Source: Stomoxys calcitrans (lineage: Eukaryota > Arthropoda > Insecta > Diptera > Muscidae). From it: a stretch of 64,000 nt of DNA. The translations under genes and the position numbers were made by a program. Of this stretch, positions 11,080-22,205 are shown piece after piece. The first letter of the stretch is position 1; each line of letters begins with the position of its first letter. The stretch lies in NCBI RefSeq assembly GCF_963082655.1, contig NC_081552.1, forward strand, positions 120,702,907 through 120,766,906. Reading direction: 5' to 3'. The notes beneath the pieces were generated by a model. That model saw nothing but the letters and a program-made list of their open reading frames with translations, was not told where the DNA came from and searched no databases.

Positions 11080-12421
11080 GTGGTCCCCCAAATACTTAGT
11101 CCTAAAAATATTTAAGCATCGTGCTCTACTCTCAAATACCATTTGTTTGAACCCCATTTGCCATTGGGCTCCAAATTGGATTGATATCCAACTTCGTTTT
11201 CTAGTCTCATATACTTTTCATTTAAACCCATTATTGCAAAAGTCAGCAAATATATCCGGATTAGTGGCCGATACACTAATCCGGACATATTTGCTGACAA
11301 TCAATATAGAGATCCACACCCAAAATTGTCATTGTGAGAAAATATGTCCCCATATTTCCATAGTCAGCCAACATGACTGGTTTCGGAGGTATTTTGGGGG
11401 ATGAGGCGGCCGTTCAGTGAGTTGGCACTGAAAATATATATCTGATTCGTATTCTACTCTAAAATACTTCTTATTACAGTCCCATATTGGAATGGTCAGC
11501 AAATACGTCCTATATGTGTGGTGTTATGGGGGTGGGGTGGCCCCATACACACTTTTCCCGAATATTGATATCAGATTCGTGCTTTAAATCAAAGACCTTT
11601 AATTTGAGCCTCATATTGCTATTGAAGTAAATATGTTCTCTTTGGGGGTTGTTTGTGGAAGGGGCGGTCCCCCATACACTTGGTCCCACATTTGGATTTC
11701 AGATTCGTATTCTACACTTAAATACCGTTAATTTGAGCCCCAAATTGCCATGATCAGTAATTAAGTCCTGCTTGGGGGTGTTTTGCGTAAAGTGTGCACC
11801 CCCAGAAACTTGGTTCTACATTTGGGTACCAAATTCGTAATCTACTCGCAAATAGCCCTCACTTGAGTCCCATATTGCCAAGGTCGGTAAATATATCCGA
11901 TTCTGGGGTGTTTTTGGGGTTGGGGTGGTCCCCCAAACACATATTCCGACAATTGAATAGCAGATACGTTTTGTACTCTTAAATTCCTTTCATTTGAGTC
12001 CCATATTGCCATGATTTGTCTATATATATATTGTAGGTTTGGGGTGGGGCTGCCCCCTAGGTACCCCATCCGAAAGTTGGATACCAAATTTTTATTTTTA
12101 GGTTTAATGTAACCTAAAAATAAAAATTTGGTATCCAACTTTCGGGAGCACACAAATTTTCGCTTAAATCGCACCACCCATCTCCGAGATCTAGCGTTTC
12201 TGAAAATTAGGGTAAGGGGGAGAGTCCCCCCGCCCTTCAAATATCAAAAAATTTAGTACCCTATTTTCACCACGGGGTCATGCACCATCTGTGAAAATTT
12301 TAAGAAAATCGGTTCAGCCGTTTTTGAGTCCATAAGGAACACACAAACAAACATTCAAACAAACAAACAAACAAACTGACAAACAAACAAACAAACTGAC
12401 AAACAAACAAACACAAATTGA
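11080..12421 (-). mobile_element. Family C Helitron-like array, reverse, right part with 5' end
   Basis: This continues the reverse C array after the LINE insertion. On the minus strand it opens at 12421 with TCAATTTGTGTTTG after an A, the same 5' end as the forward copies, and a run of AAAC/TGAC units. A local inverted repeat at 12080-12140 (GGATACCAAATTTTTATTTT against its reverse) forms a hairpin. The 3' end was lost. Confidence 0.7.
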
Positions 12422-12431
12422 TCTATTATAT

Positions 12432-13611
12432 AACAAGTAAGAGAGTGCTAAGATCGGCCGGGCCGAATCTTACATACTCTTTTTAGGCAAACTAAGGAAA
12501 AAAGAAAATAATTGAAATGCTAATTGAATGGATTACCATAGTAGAATTGAGACCATAGTAGAAGTCTGTGTATAAAATTTCAGCGAAATCGAGTAAGAAT
12601 TGGGCCTTTTAGGGGCTCAAAAAGTAAAATAGGGAGATCGGTTTATATGGTCTCCCTATATCAGGCTAAAGACCGATTCAGACCATATTTCACACGGATA
12701 TTCAAGGTCATGGGAGAAGCCGTTGTACAAAATCCAAGCCAAAACGGACAATAATTACTCTCTCTTGAGGCTCAAGAACTCAAGATATCAGATCGGTTTA
12801 TATGGCAGCTATATCAGGTTATGGACCTGTTTAAACCATATATGGCACAGGATAGGAATTGCGCCCTCTAATAGGTCAAGAAGTCAAGATCCAAGATCGG
12901 TTTATATGTCAGCTATAGCAGGCTATGAACCGATTTACACCGGCACAGATGTTGGACGTCATAACGAAATAATGCATTCAAAATTTCAGCCAAATCGGAT
13001 AGGAATTGCGCAATCTTGAGGCTCAAGAAGTCAAGACCCCAGATAATTTTATATGACAGCTATATCAGGTTATGGACCGATTTAAACCATACTTGGCACA
13101 GTTGTTAGAAACTATAACAAAACATCTCGTGCAAAATTTCAGCCAAATCGGATAAGAATTGCGTCCTCTAGAGGACCGTTTATATGACAGCTATATAAAA
13201 ACATGGACCGATTTAACCCATACTTAGTGCAATTGTTGGAAATGATACCAAAACACCACGTTCAAAATTAAGTCAAATCGGACAAGAATTGGGCCCCCTA
13301 GAGGCTCAAGAAGTCAAGACCCAAGATCGGTTTATATCGCAGTTATATCAAAACATGGACCGATTTGGCCCATTTACAATCTCAACCGACCTACACCAAT
13401 AAAAAGTATTTGTACAAAATTTCAAGCCGCTAGCTTAACTCCTTCGAAAGTAAGCGTGATTTCGACAGACAGACGGTTAGATCGACATAAAATGTCGTGA
13501 CGATCAGGACTATATATATACTTTATGGGGTCTCAGATGAATATTTCGAGTAGTTACAAACAGAATAGCGAAATTTGTATACCCCCCATCCTATGTTGGA
13601 GGGTATAAAAA
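12432..13611 (+). mobile_element. Family A repeat, internal 5' deletion
   Basis: The palindrome (TCGGCCGGGCCGA) is present but the text then jumps from TCTTACATA to CTCTTTTTAGGCAAAC, so the CCCTCCACCATGG box and the first lines are deleted. 153-bp monomers, a short GACAGACGG block and the 3' end GTTGGAGGGTATAAAA follow. A C element starts directly afterwards. Confidence 0.8.
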
Positions 13612-14496
13612 TCAATTTGTGTTTGTTTGTTTGTTTGTATGTTTGTGTGTTCGTTATAGACTCAGAAAAGGCTGAACCGATTTTCTTGAAATTTTCGCAG
13701 ATGGTGCATAATGACCTCGTCGTGAAAATAGGGTACTAAATTTGAAGGGCGGGCGAACCCTCCCCCTTACCTTAATATTCAGAAACGCCAGATTTCGGAG
13801 ATGGGTGGTGCGATTTAAGCGAAATTTTTGCAAATTTCGGATGGTGTACCTAGGGGGCTGCCCCACCCTAAAAGCTACCAAACATATATTTACTCCAATC
13901 ACGACAATATGGGACTCAAATGAAAGGAAAAGAAAACGTATCTGATATCCAATTGTCGGACCAAGTGCTAGGGGGACCACCCCAAGCCCCAAAACACCCC
14001 TAAATTAGACATATTCACCGACCATGGCAATATGGAACTGAAATGAAAGGTATTTGCGAGTAGAATACGAACCTGATATCCAAATGTAGAATGTAGAATA
14101 CGAATCTGATATCCAAATATGGGACCACGTTTCACGCCTCTCACTTAAAACATTCCCAAAGCGGACAAATTTACGACCATAGCAATATAGAGCTCAAATT
14201 AAAGGTCTTTAGGAGTAAAGCACGAATTTGATATCAATATTTGGGAAAAGTGTCTATGGGGCCACGCCACCCCCACAACACCACCCAAATAATAAGTATT
14301 TTCTGACTATTGTAATATTAGGCTCAAATAAGAGGGTTTTTAAAGTGGAACACGAATCCGATATATATTTTCAAGGCCAACTTACTGAGTGCCGCCCATC
14401 CCCCTAAAACACCCCCAAGCCGGTCATGTTTGCCGACTATGGAAATATGGGGCTCAAACTAACGAAAGCGCAGCGAAGCGGACCCGGATCAGCTAG
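13612..14496 (+). mobile_element. Family C Helitron-like element, short (885 bp)
   Basis: It has the same 5' TCAATTTGTG after A and 3' GATCAGCTAG before T as the 1,768-bp copy, but fewer monomers. It is an internal deletion derivative. No coding region. Confidence 0.65.
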
Positions 14497-15372
14497 TCTG
14501 ACATAAAAATGTATTCCTTGGTGTCTGAGGGGCCTTCCCACCCCCCAAAACTCCCCAGCAGGACATATATACCGATTGGGACAATATGGGTATCAAATTA
14601 AAGTTATTAAAAGAAGAGTACAAATTTTACATAAAAATGTATTCCTTGGTATCTGAGGAGCTTTCCCATCCCTTCAAACCTCCCAGCAGGACATGTATAC
14701 CGATGGGGACAATATGGATATCAAATGAAAGATATTTAAATGTATAGTGAAAAGATGATATAAAATGTATTCTTTGGTGGCTGAAAAAACTCTCAACAAG
14801 ATATATTTACCGATTGGGACAATATGGGTATGAAATGAAAGGTGTTTGGATGTTGATTACACAGTTGTTATAAGAATTGGATCCAAAGTGTCTACGGGCC
14901 CTCTCCAATTTCAAAAACCCCCAAAACGCGATGAATCTCCAACGTCACAATTGGGTATAAAATGAAAGTTCTTTGAGAGTTGACTACGAAACTGATATAC
15001 ACATTGGGGACAGAGTCTGGGGTCTGCCCACCCACATAATATGCTTCAATAAGACGTATAGTTCGATCGGAATAATATTGGAATTAAACGAAAGCTCTAT
15101 TACAGTAGAGTTCTAATCTAATGTTGATATAACTATTCAACTATCTGGGTCGCGCTCTGCCGTCATGCCGTTCAGCCGGACATGTAGATCTCGACATTAA
15201 ACAACTCAAATAAATTGTCTTTTGGGTCTTAGCGTCGGGTGGAGCGATCCCTCCACCCAATAAAAACAACGCCAAACTGTCATGTAGGACGACCGAGAAT
15301 ATATTGTATTCAAATGTAAAGACGTGTCAGAAGGCAATCCCTTCATCCTACCTAAAACAAGGAATGAAAAAT
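14497..15372 (+). mobile_element. Diverged C-type monomer array
   Basis: Monomers with GGACAATATGGGTATCAAAT and CCCCAAAACTCC words recur; ACATAAAAATGTATTCCTTGG occurs at 14501 and again at 14629, a 128-bp step. From 15150 the match weakens. The array abuts the 3' end of the preceding C copy, which probably inserted into it. No gene is visible. Confidence 0.55.
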
Positions 15373-15492
15373 AAACAAGTAAAAGCATGCTAAGTTCGGC
15401 CGGGCGGAATCTTATAAGGAATCTCCACCATAGGGCGCTTATGTTGAGTTCTTTTCCCGATATCTCTTTTTAGGCAAACAAAGGATAAAAGA
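15373..15492 (+). mobile_element. Family A 5'-end fragment
   Basis: The first 120 bp of family A: ACAAGTAAAAGCATGC, an altered palindrome, an eroded CTCCACCATAGGGCGC and CTCTTTTTAGGCAAAC. It is cut off where a family B element begins. Confidence 0.8.
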
Positions 15493-16386
15493 AAACAAGT
15501 AAAAAGGCGTTAAGTTCGGCCGGGCCGAACTTTGGATACCCACCACCTCGGGAATATATGTAAACCACCATTCATCAAAATTCGGTGAAAATTCCATACT
15601 TTATGTCCCATAACAGTTATATCAAAATATGTTCCGATTTGGACCAAATACTAATAAGTACTGTAGCTATATTTAAAAACAAACCGATCTGAACCATATA
15701 CGACACGGATGTTGAAAAGCCTAACATAAGTCACTGTATCAAATTTCAGTGAAATCGGATTATAAATGCGCCTTTTATGGGGCCAAGACTTTAAATCGAG
15801 ATATAGGTCTACATTGCAGCTATATCCAAATCTGGACCGATTAGGGCCAAGTTGCACAAAAATGTCGAAGAGCCTAACACAAAGCAATGTCTCAAATTTC
15901 AGTGACATCGGATAATAAATGCGTCTTTTATGGGCCCAAAACCTAAAACTTAGATATCGATCTATATGGCAGCTATATCCAAATCTAGACCGATCTGTGC
16001 CATAAGTATGTCAAGGGGCTTAACACAACTCACTGTCCCAAATTTCGGCGACATCGGACAATAAATGCGCCTTTTATGGACCTAAGATACTAAATCGGAG
16101 GATCGGTCTATATGGCAGCTATATCCAAATCTGGACCGATCTGGGCCAAATTGACGAAGGATATCGACGGGCCTTACACAATTCATGTTGCTTTTGTGGG
16201 CCTAAGACCATAAATTTAAGGATCGGTCCATATGGCAGCTATATCCAAATCTGAACCGATCTGAGCCAAATTAACGAAGGATATTGAAAGGCCTAACACA
16301 ACTACAACTCACTGTCCCAAATTTCAGCGAAATCGGGCCAAAGACCCAAAATCGGCGGATCTTCGAGCTTAACCTGCTTATGGACA
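15493..16386 (+). mobile_element. Family B repeat, 3' truncated
   Basis: The 5' end shows ACAAGTAAAAAGGCG, a 21-bp perfect odd palindrome at 15511-15531 centred on GGCCGGGCC, and ATACCCACCACCTCGG. Monomers with ATCGGTCTATATGGCAGCTATATCC and GCGCCTTTTATGGGCC words follow. The GACGG and 3' blocks are missing; an A copy starts at 16387. Its last 367 bp are included in the 716-bp-period duplication. Confidence 0.8.
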
Positions 16387-16710
16387 AACAAGTAAAAGCG
16401 TGCTAAGTTCGGCCGGGCCGAATCTTATATACCCTCCACCATGGATCGCATTTGTCGAGTTCTTTTCCCGGCATCTCTTCTTAGGCAAAAAAGGATATAA
16501 GAAAAGAGTTGCTCTGCTATTAAAACGATATCAAGATATGGTCCGGTTCGGACCACAATTAAATTATATGTTGGAGACCTGTGTAAAATTTCAGCCAATT
16601 CGTATAAGAATTGCGCCCATTGGGGCTCACGAAGTAAAATAGAGAGAACGATTTTAATGGGATCTGTATCGGGCTATAGACCGATTCAGACCATAATAAA
16701 CACGTTTGTT
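16387..16710 (+). mobile_element. Family A 5' part (first duplicate)
   Basis: The first 324 bp of a family A element with intact palindrome and CCCTCCACCATGG box, ending at the duplication junction. The full version of this element is at 17103-18750. Confidence 0.85.
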
Positions 16711-16735
16711 TATTATGGTCTGAATCGGTGAGTTG

Positions 16736-17102
16736 TTAACACAACTCACTGTCCCAAATTTCGGCGACATCGGACAATAAATGCGCCTTTTATGGACCTA
16801 AGATACTAAATCGGAGGATCGGTCTATATGGCAGCTATATCCAAATCTGGACCGATCTGGGCCAAATTGACGAAGGATATCGACGGGCCTTACACAATTC
16901 ATGTTGCTTTTGTGGGCCTAAGACCATAAATTTAAGGATCGGTCCATATGGCAGCTATATCCAAATCTGAACCGATCTGAGCCAAATTAACGAAGGATAT
17001 TGAAAGGCCTAACACAACTACAACTCACTGTCCCAAATTTCAGCGAAATCGGGCCAAAGACCCAAAATCGGCGGATCTTCGAGCTTAACCTGCTTATGGA
17101 CA
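16736..17102 (+). mobile_element. Family B 3' part (second duplicate)
   Basis: A second copy of the B monomers seen at 16020-16386, in the same orientation. It joins the second A copy exactly as in the first duplicate. Confidence 0.85.
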
Positions 17103-18750
17103 AACAAGTAAAAGCGTGCTAAGTTCGGCCGGGCCGAATCTTATATACCCTCCACCATGGATCGCATTTGTCGAGTTCTTTTCCCGGCATCTCTTCTTAG
17201 GCAAAAAAGGATATAAGAAAAGAGTTGCTCTGCTATTAAAACGATATCAAGATATGGTCCGGTTCGGACCACAATTAAATTATATGTTGGAGACCTGTGT
17301 AAAATTTCAGCCAATTCGTATAAGAATTGCGCCCATTGGGGCTCACGAAGTAAAATAGAGAGAACGATTTTTATGGGATCTGTATCGGGCTATAGACCGA
17401 TTCAGACCATAATAAACACGTTTGTTGATGGTCATGAGAGGATCCGTCGTACAAAATTTCAGGCATATCGGATAATAATTGCGACTTCTAGGGGTCAAGA
17501 AGTCAAGATCCCAGATCGGTTTATATAGCAGCTATATCAGGTTATGAACCGATTTGAACCTTATTTGACACAGTTGTTGAAAGTAAAAATAAAATACGTC
17601 ATGCAAAATTTCAGCCAAATCGGATAGGTATTGCGCCCTCTAGAGGCACAAGAAGTCAAATCCCCAGATCGGTTTATATGACAGCTATATCAGGTTATGA
17701 ACCGATTTGAACCATACTTGGAACAGTTTTTGGATATCGTAACAAAATACTACGTGCCAAAATTCATTCAAATTGGGTAAGAATTGCGCACTCTAGAGGC
17801 TCAAGAAGTCAAGACCCAAGATCGGTTTATATGGCAGCTATATCAGGTTATGGACCGATTTAAACCATACTAGGCAAAGTTGTTGGGAATCATAACAAAA
17901 CACGTCGTGCGAAATTCCATTGCATTCGGATAAGAATTGCGCCCTCTAGAGGCTCAAGAAGTCAAGACCCAAGATCGGTTTATATGGCAGCTATATCAGG
18001 CTATGGGCCGATTTGAACCATACTTGTCACAGTTGTTGGATATCATAACAAAACACGTCGTGCAAAATTTCATTCTGATCGGATAAGAATTGCGCACGCT
18101 TGAGGCTCAAGAAGTCAAGACCCAAGATCGGTTTATATGGCAGCTATATAAGGTTATGGACCGATTTGAACCATACTTGGCACAGTTGTTGGATATCATA
18201 ACAAAACACGTCGTGCAAAATTTCATTCCAATCGGATAAGAATTGCGCACGCTAGAGGCTCAAGAAGTCAAGACCCAAGATCGGTTTATATGGCAGCTAT
18301 ATCAGGTTATGAACCGATTTGAACTGTACTTGGCACAGTTGTTGGATATCATAACCAAATACGTCATGCAAAATTTCATTCCAATCGGATAAGAATTGCG
18401 CACTCTAGAGGCTCAAGAATTCAAGACCCAAGATCGGTTTATATGGCAGCTATATCAAAACATGAACCGATATGGCCCATTTACAATACCAACCGACCTA
18501 CACTAATAAGAAGTAATTGTGCAAAATTTCAAGCGGCTAGCTTTACTCCTTCAGAAGTTAGCGTGCTTTCGACAGACAGACGGACGGACGGACGGACGGA
18601 CAGACGGACGGACATGGCTAGATCAACATAAAATGTCATGACGATCAAGAATATATATACTTTATGGGGTCTCAGACGAATATTTCGAGTAGTTACAAAC
18701 AGAATGACGAAATTAGTATACCCCCCATCTTATGGTGGAGGGTATAAAAA
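17103..18750 (+). mobile_element. Family A repeat, complete copy
   Basis: This copy has an intact 5' end and palindrome, about seven 153-bp monomers (ATCGGTTTATATGGCAGC at 17974, 18127 and 18280), a GACGGACG run at 18576-18612, the conserved 3' block and ATGGTGGAGGGTATAAAAA. It is one of the best copies to define the family. Confidence 0.85.
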
Positions 18751-18928
18751 AGAATCTGTGCAAAATTTCGGCTCAATATCTCTATTTTTAAAGACTGTAG
18801 CGTGATCCACATTGAAAGGCTGTACCAGCACCACCAAACAGGCCTTTTTTCCTGACCGTGCCGATATAGGGCTCAGATAAAATAATAGAGTGAAAGAAGG
18901 CGCATCGGAGCGGGCACTGTCCAACTAG
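18751..18928 (+). mobile_element. Family B 3' scrap joined to family C 3' end
   Basis: The left 60 bp match the B text AGAATCTGTGCAAAATTTC...AAAGACTGTAGCGTGAT. From about 18840 the text is C type (CTCAGATAAAATAATAGAG, GGCGCATCGGAGCGGG) and ends CAACTAG before T. The joint suggests that C inserted into, or recombined with, an old B copy. Confidence 0.65.
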
Positions 18929-18929
18929 T

Positions 18930-19885
18930 TATACCCTCCACCATAAGATGGGGGGTATACTAATTTCGTCATTCTGTTTGTAACTACTCGAAATATTCGT
19001 CTGAGACCCCATAAAGTATATATATTCTTGATCGTCGTGACATTTTTTGTCGATCTAGCCATGTCCGTCCGTCTGTCCGTCCGTCCGTCCGTCTGTCTGT
19101 CGAAAGCACGCTAACTTCCGAAGGAATAAAGCTAGCCGCTTGAAATTTTGCGGTTGGTATTGTAAATGGGCCATATCGGTCCATGTTTTGATATAGCTGC
19201 CATTTAAACCGATCTTGGGTCTTGACTTCTAGAGGGCGCAATTCTTATCCGATTTGAATGAATTTTGGCACGACGTGTTTTGTTATAATATCCAACAACT
19301 GTGCCAAGTATGGTTCAAATCAGTTTATAACCTGATATAGCTGCCATATAAACCGATCTTGGGTCTTGACTTCTTGAGCCTCTAGAGTGTGCAATTCTTG
19401 TCCGATTGGAATGAAATTTTGCACGACGTGTTTTGTTATAATATCCAACATTTGTGTCAAATATGGTCAAAATCGGTCCATAACCTGATATAGCTGCCAT
19501 ATCAACCGATCTTGGGTCTTGACTTCAAGAGCCTCTAGAGTGCGCAGTTCTTATCCGATTGGAATGAAATTTCGCACGACGTGTTTTGTCATGATATCCA
19601 ACAACTGTGCCAAGTATGGTTCAAATCGGTCTATAACCTGATATAGCTGCCATATAAACCGATCTTGTGTCTTGACTTCTAGAGCCTCTAGAGTGAGCAG
19701 TTCTTATCCGATTGGAATGAAATTTCGCACGACGTGTTTTGTCTTTACATTCAACATCTGTGCTAAGAATGGTTCAAATCGGTCTATAACCTGATATAGC
19801 TGTCATATAAACCGATCTTGGGTCTTGACTTCTTGAGCCTCTAGAGGTCCCAATTCTTATCCGATTTGAATGAATTTTGGCACGA
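18930..19885 (-). mobile_element. Family A repeat, reverse, 5' truncated
   Basis: It starts TATACCCTCCACCATAAG one base after the CTAG of the preceding C end. The conserved block, TCCGTCCGTC run and about four or five 153-bp monomers follow. It stops at about 19885 in GGCACGA, where AT-rich text begins. From here to the Tc1 element (20036) I see nothing I can name. Confidence 0.8.
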
Positions 19886-20036
19886 AAAAAATTTTGGTAA
19901 AAAAATTTATTACATTTTTCAAAAGACTGCATTTTAATAATGTTTTTAAGGGCTAACTTTCAGGGAAAAGCTCTCTAAAGACAACATAATCTCGAGATTG
20001 CTTTTTAAAAACCAAATTTTAAATTTTGCATAAATA

Positions 20037-20643
20037 AAGGGTGATTTTTTTGAGGTTAGGATTTTCATGCATTAGTATTTGACAGATCACGTGGGATTTC
20101 AGACATGGTGTCAAAGAGAAAGATGCTCAGTATGCTTTGACATTTCATCATGAATAGACTTACTAACGAGCAACGCATGCAAATCTTTGAATTTTATTAC
20201 CAAAATCAGTGTTCGGTTCGAAATGTGTTCATTCACCGTAACGTTGCGTCCAACAGCATCTTTGAAAAAATACGGTCCAATGATTCCACCAGCGTACAAA
20301 CCACACCAAACAGTGCATTTTTCGGGATGCATGGGCAGTTCTTGAACGGCTTCTGGTTGCTCTTCACTCCAAATGCGGCAATTTTGCTTATTTACGTAGC
20401 CATTCAACCAGAAATGAGCCTCATCGCTGAACAAAATTTGTCAAAATTTGAACACATTTCGAAGCGAACACTGATTTTGGTAATAAAATTCAATGATTTG
20501 CAAGCGTTGCTCGTTAGTAAGTCTATTCATGATGAAATGTCAAAGCATACTGAGCATCTTTCTCTTTGACACCATGTCTGAAATCCCACGTGATCTGTCA
20601 AATACTAATGCATGAAAATCCTAACCTCAAAAAAATCACCCTT
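20037..20643 (-). mobile_element. Fold-back Tc1/mariner-type element, 607 bp
   Basis: The 195-bp arms 20037-20231 and 20449-20643 are near-perfect inverted repeats (AAGGGTGATTTTTTTGAGG at the tips), flanked by TA on both sides. Each arm encodes the transposase start (NRLTNEQRMQIFEFYYQNQ on the plus strand in the left arm), while the middle holds a minus-strand piece of the catalytic domain. So the transposase 5' region has replaced the original 3' end. It cannot make active enzyme but could be moved by one. Confidence 0.9.
20228..20434 (-). pseudogene. Tc1/mariner (IS630 group) transposase, catalytic-domain piece
   Basis: The 69-residue stretch begins FSDEAHFWLNGYVNKQNC and continues through WSEEQPE, TVWCGLYAGGIIGPYFF and DAVGRNVTV. 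The D of FSDE is the expected first catalytic Asp. The second and third acidic residues are missing because the frame runs into the inverted left arm at 20231. The family acts as a cut-and-paste transposase at TA sites. This fragment is inactive. Confidence 0.9.
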
Positions 20644-20647
20644 TATA

Positions 20648-20917
20648 AACACATCTTTTGGAATATGGACATTAGCGATTAATGTTTAACTCTGATTGCA
20701 CTGTCAAGAGTCGGTAAATTTCATTCTACGATATTCGTTAATCCTGTCGATGATTTTGTGATGCCCATACTTAAAAATTGTCAACACATCTTTTGCAATA
20801 TGAACATTAGCGATTAATGTTTAACTCTGATTGCACTGTCAAGAGTCGGTAAATTTCATTCTATGATATTCGTTAATCCTGTCGATGATTTTGTGATGAC
20901 CATACTTAAAAATTGTC
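20648..20917. repeat. 135-bp tandem repeat, two units
   Basis: The unit beginning AACACATCTTTTG at 20648 recurs at 20783 with a few substitutions, a 135-bp period. It begins immediately after the TA of the fold-back element. No coding content. Confidence 0.9.
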
Positions 20918-21732
20918 TCGTGCCAAGTCTATGCTACACTGGGTTTGAATATTACTTGGTCGGTTTATATTCAGCACACTGAGGACATTTAAGTGTAAAT
21001 ACGTGCACGCTACTTTGGGATGTTAAGTAAGTGACTTAAAATGTTATTGTTTATGTTTATGTTTATTATATGTCCTTGTACTCGTGTAGCCGGTCTGTGA
21101 TGGAGCTTGCTCACACGTCCCATGGTCGGTAATGAAAAGAAACATGTTCATTACTCACATAAGTGCAAAAGTTAGTAAACATTTTAGAACGTTGCCACTT
21201 TTGGGATTGCACCCCATCGACATTTTTTCCTTTAAAAGGAAACACTGTAAACACAAGCGCATAAAATTCTTTTTCTGCTCTTCACATGTCATATTTACAA
21301 TAATTTACGAACTGTTCTAATGGCGCTTTTAAATTAATTGCTTCAGTAGACCTTTTGAAAATTATAATAAATGGGGTAGTGTGGCGATATTATTTTCTCT
21401 TATACCTGTAACGCCCTCACGCCCGCACCGATACTAAAACGCGATGGGGCATATCTTTGAGTTTTTTTTTTTTCTTTTTTGTCGAAAGTCTTTGGTTATG
21501 CCATGGCATTCGTTTCTCCCTTTGATTATGAGTTGTTGTGTGAGTAAACATTGTCAGCATAAGTAAACAGAAGAGCCAAAAAAACAATACATATGAAACC
21601 AGCGCTGAACCAGGAATGGGATTTGGCGGCAACAGGAGCCCTTTTCAATAAAACTCAATTCCGAACGTTAATAAATACCCTTGACAAGCAATACTTCATA
21701 GCTGAGATTAATGTTAGCCCAAGGATAAAATA
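20918..21732. other. Unassigned sequence
   Basis: No coding region, tRNA or known repeat end is recognisable in these 815 bp. Words such as GTAACGCCCTCACGCCCGCACCG and CAATAAAACTCAATTCCGAACG might belong to an LTR or an old insertion, but I found no partner copy in the window. The T-rich stretch at 21458-21480 is a simple repeat. Confidence 0.4.
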
Positions 21733-22205
21733 AAGGGTGATTTTTTAAAAGCTGTAGAAAAGTTTTTCGAAAAAAAACACATAAAATTCAGAAAAGTTCA
21801 TAAAATCTTTATTTGAATCGAAAGTTCGATCCATATAATTTAGTGTTTAAAGATTATTTCACTCATGTTGACCATGATGCGCCTCCAGTGGTCCATCCGC
21901 TTAGTCCAGTTTTGGCATACTTTTTCCAACACTTCGGCCGGTATCTCCGGAATAAATGCTTCAATGTTGTCTTCCAATGCATGTCTGATGTATGAGCTTT
22001 AACGCAGCCCCACAAAAAATAGTCGACCGGTCCCGAACGTAAAATAAAATGTTCACCGAACTCGCCTCTCAATAAGTCCATTGTTACGCGTGCTGTGTGT
22101 CATGTGGCACCGTCTTGTTGAATCCAAATGTCATCCAATCAAGTTCTTGCGTTTTGGACAAAAAATTTTAGATATCAACTCACGGTAGCGCTCATCATTC
22201 ACAGT
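21733..22205 (-). pseudogene. Tc1/mariner-type transposase, dead C-terminal half
   Basis: The left tip AAGGGTGATTTTTT after TA matches the tip of the element at 20037. On the minus strand I read ELDW, then IWIQQDGAT, a stop where Cys is expected, HTARVTMDLLRGEFGEHF, SGPVD joined to YFLWGCVKAH, and a decayed C-terminus. In this family about a dozen residues carrying the last catalytic Asp normally lie between PVD and YFLWG. They are deleted here. The right side ends at a SINE, so the N-terminal half is gone. Confidence 0.85.

Larger units (their letters stand above)
16020..17426 (+). repeat. Tandem duplication, 716-bp period
   Basis: Positions 16020-16710 and 16736-17426 are nearly identical; by eye I see one difference (16652/17368 region). 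Each copy spans the end of B and the start of A. The 25 bp between them (16711-16735) continues an inverted copy of the preceding sequence, giving 23-bp perfect arms at 16680-16702 and 16707-16729. The near identity indicates a very recent event or an assembly artefact. Confidence 0.9.

Noticed and set aside
17974..18433. Evenly spaced repeats that could be mistaken for a CRISPR array or a satellite
   Set aside because: The monomers are 153 bp, diverged, without unique spacers, and sit inside bounded mobile elements of a eukaryotic genome.
20150..20569. A 139-residue plus-strand frame starting MNRLTNEQRMQIFEF
   Set aside because: Only the first 30 residues are transposase-like; the rest is the reverse strand of the catalytic piece and of the right arm, so there is no real protein.
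21000..21732. A retroviral-type or gypsy LTR
   Set aside because: No TG...CA ends, primer binding site, or partner repeat could be found in the window, and no gag or pol text is nearby.
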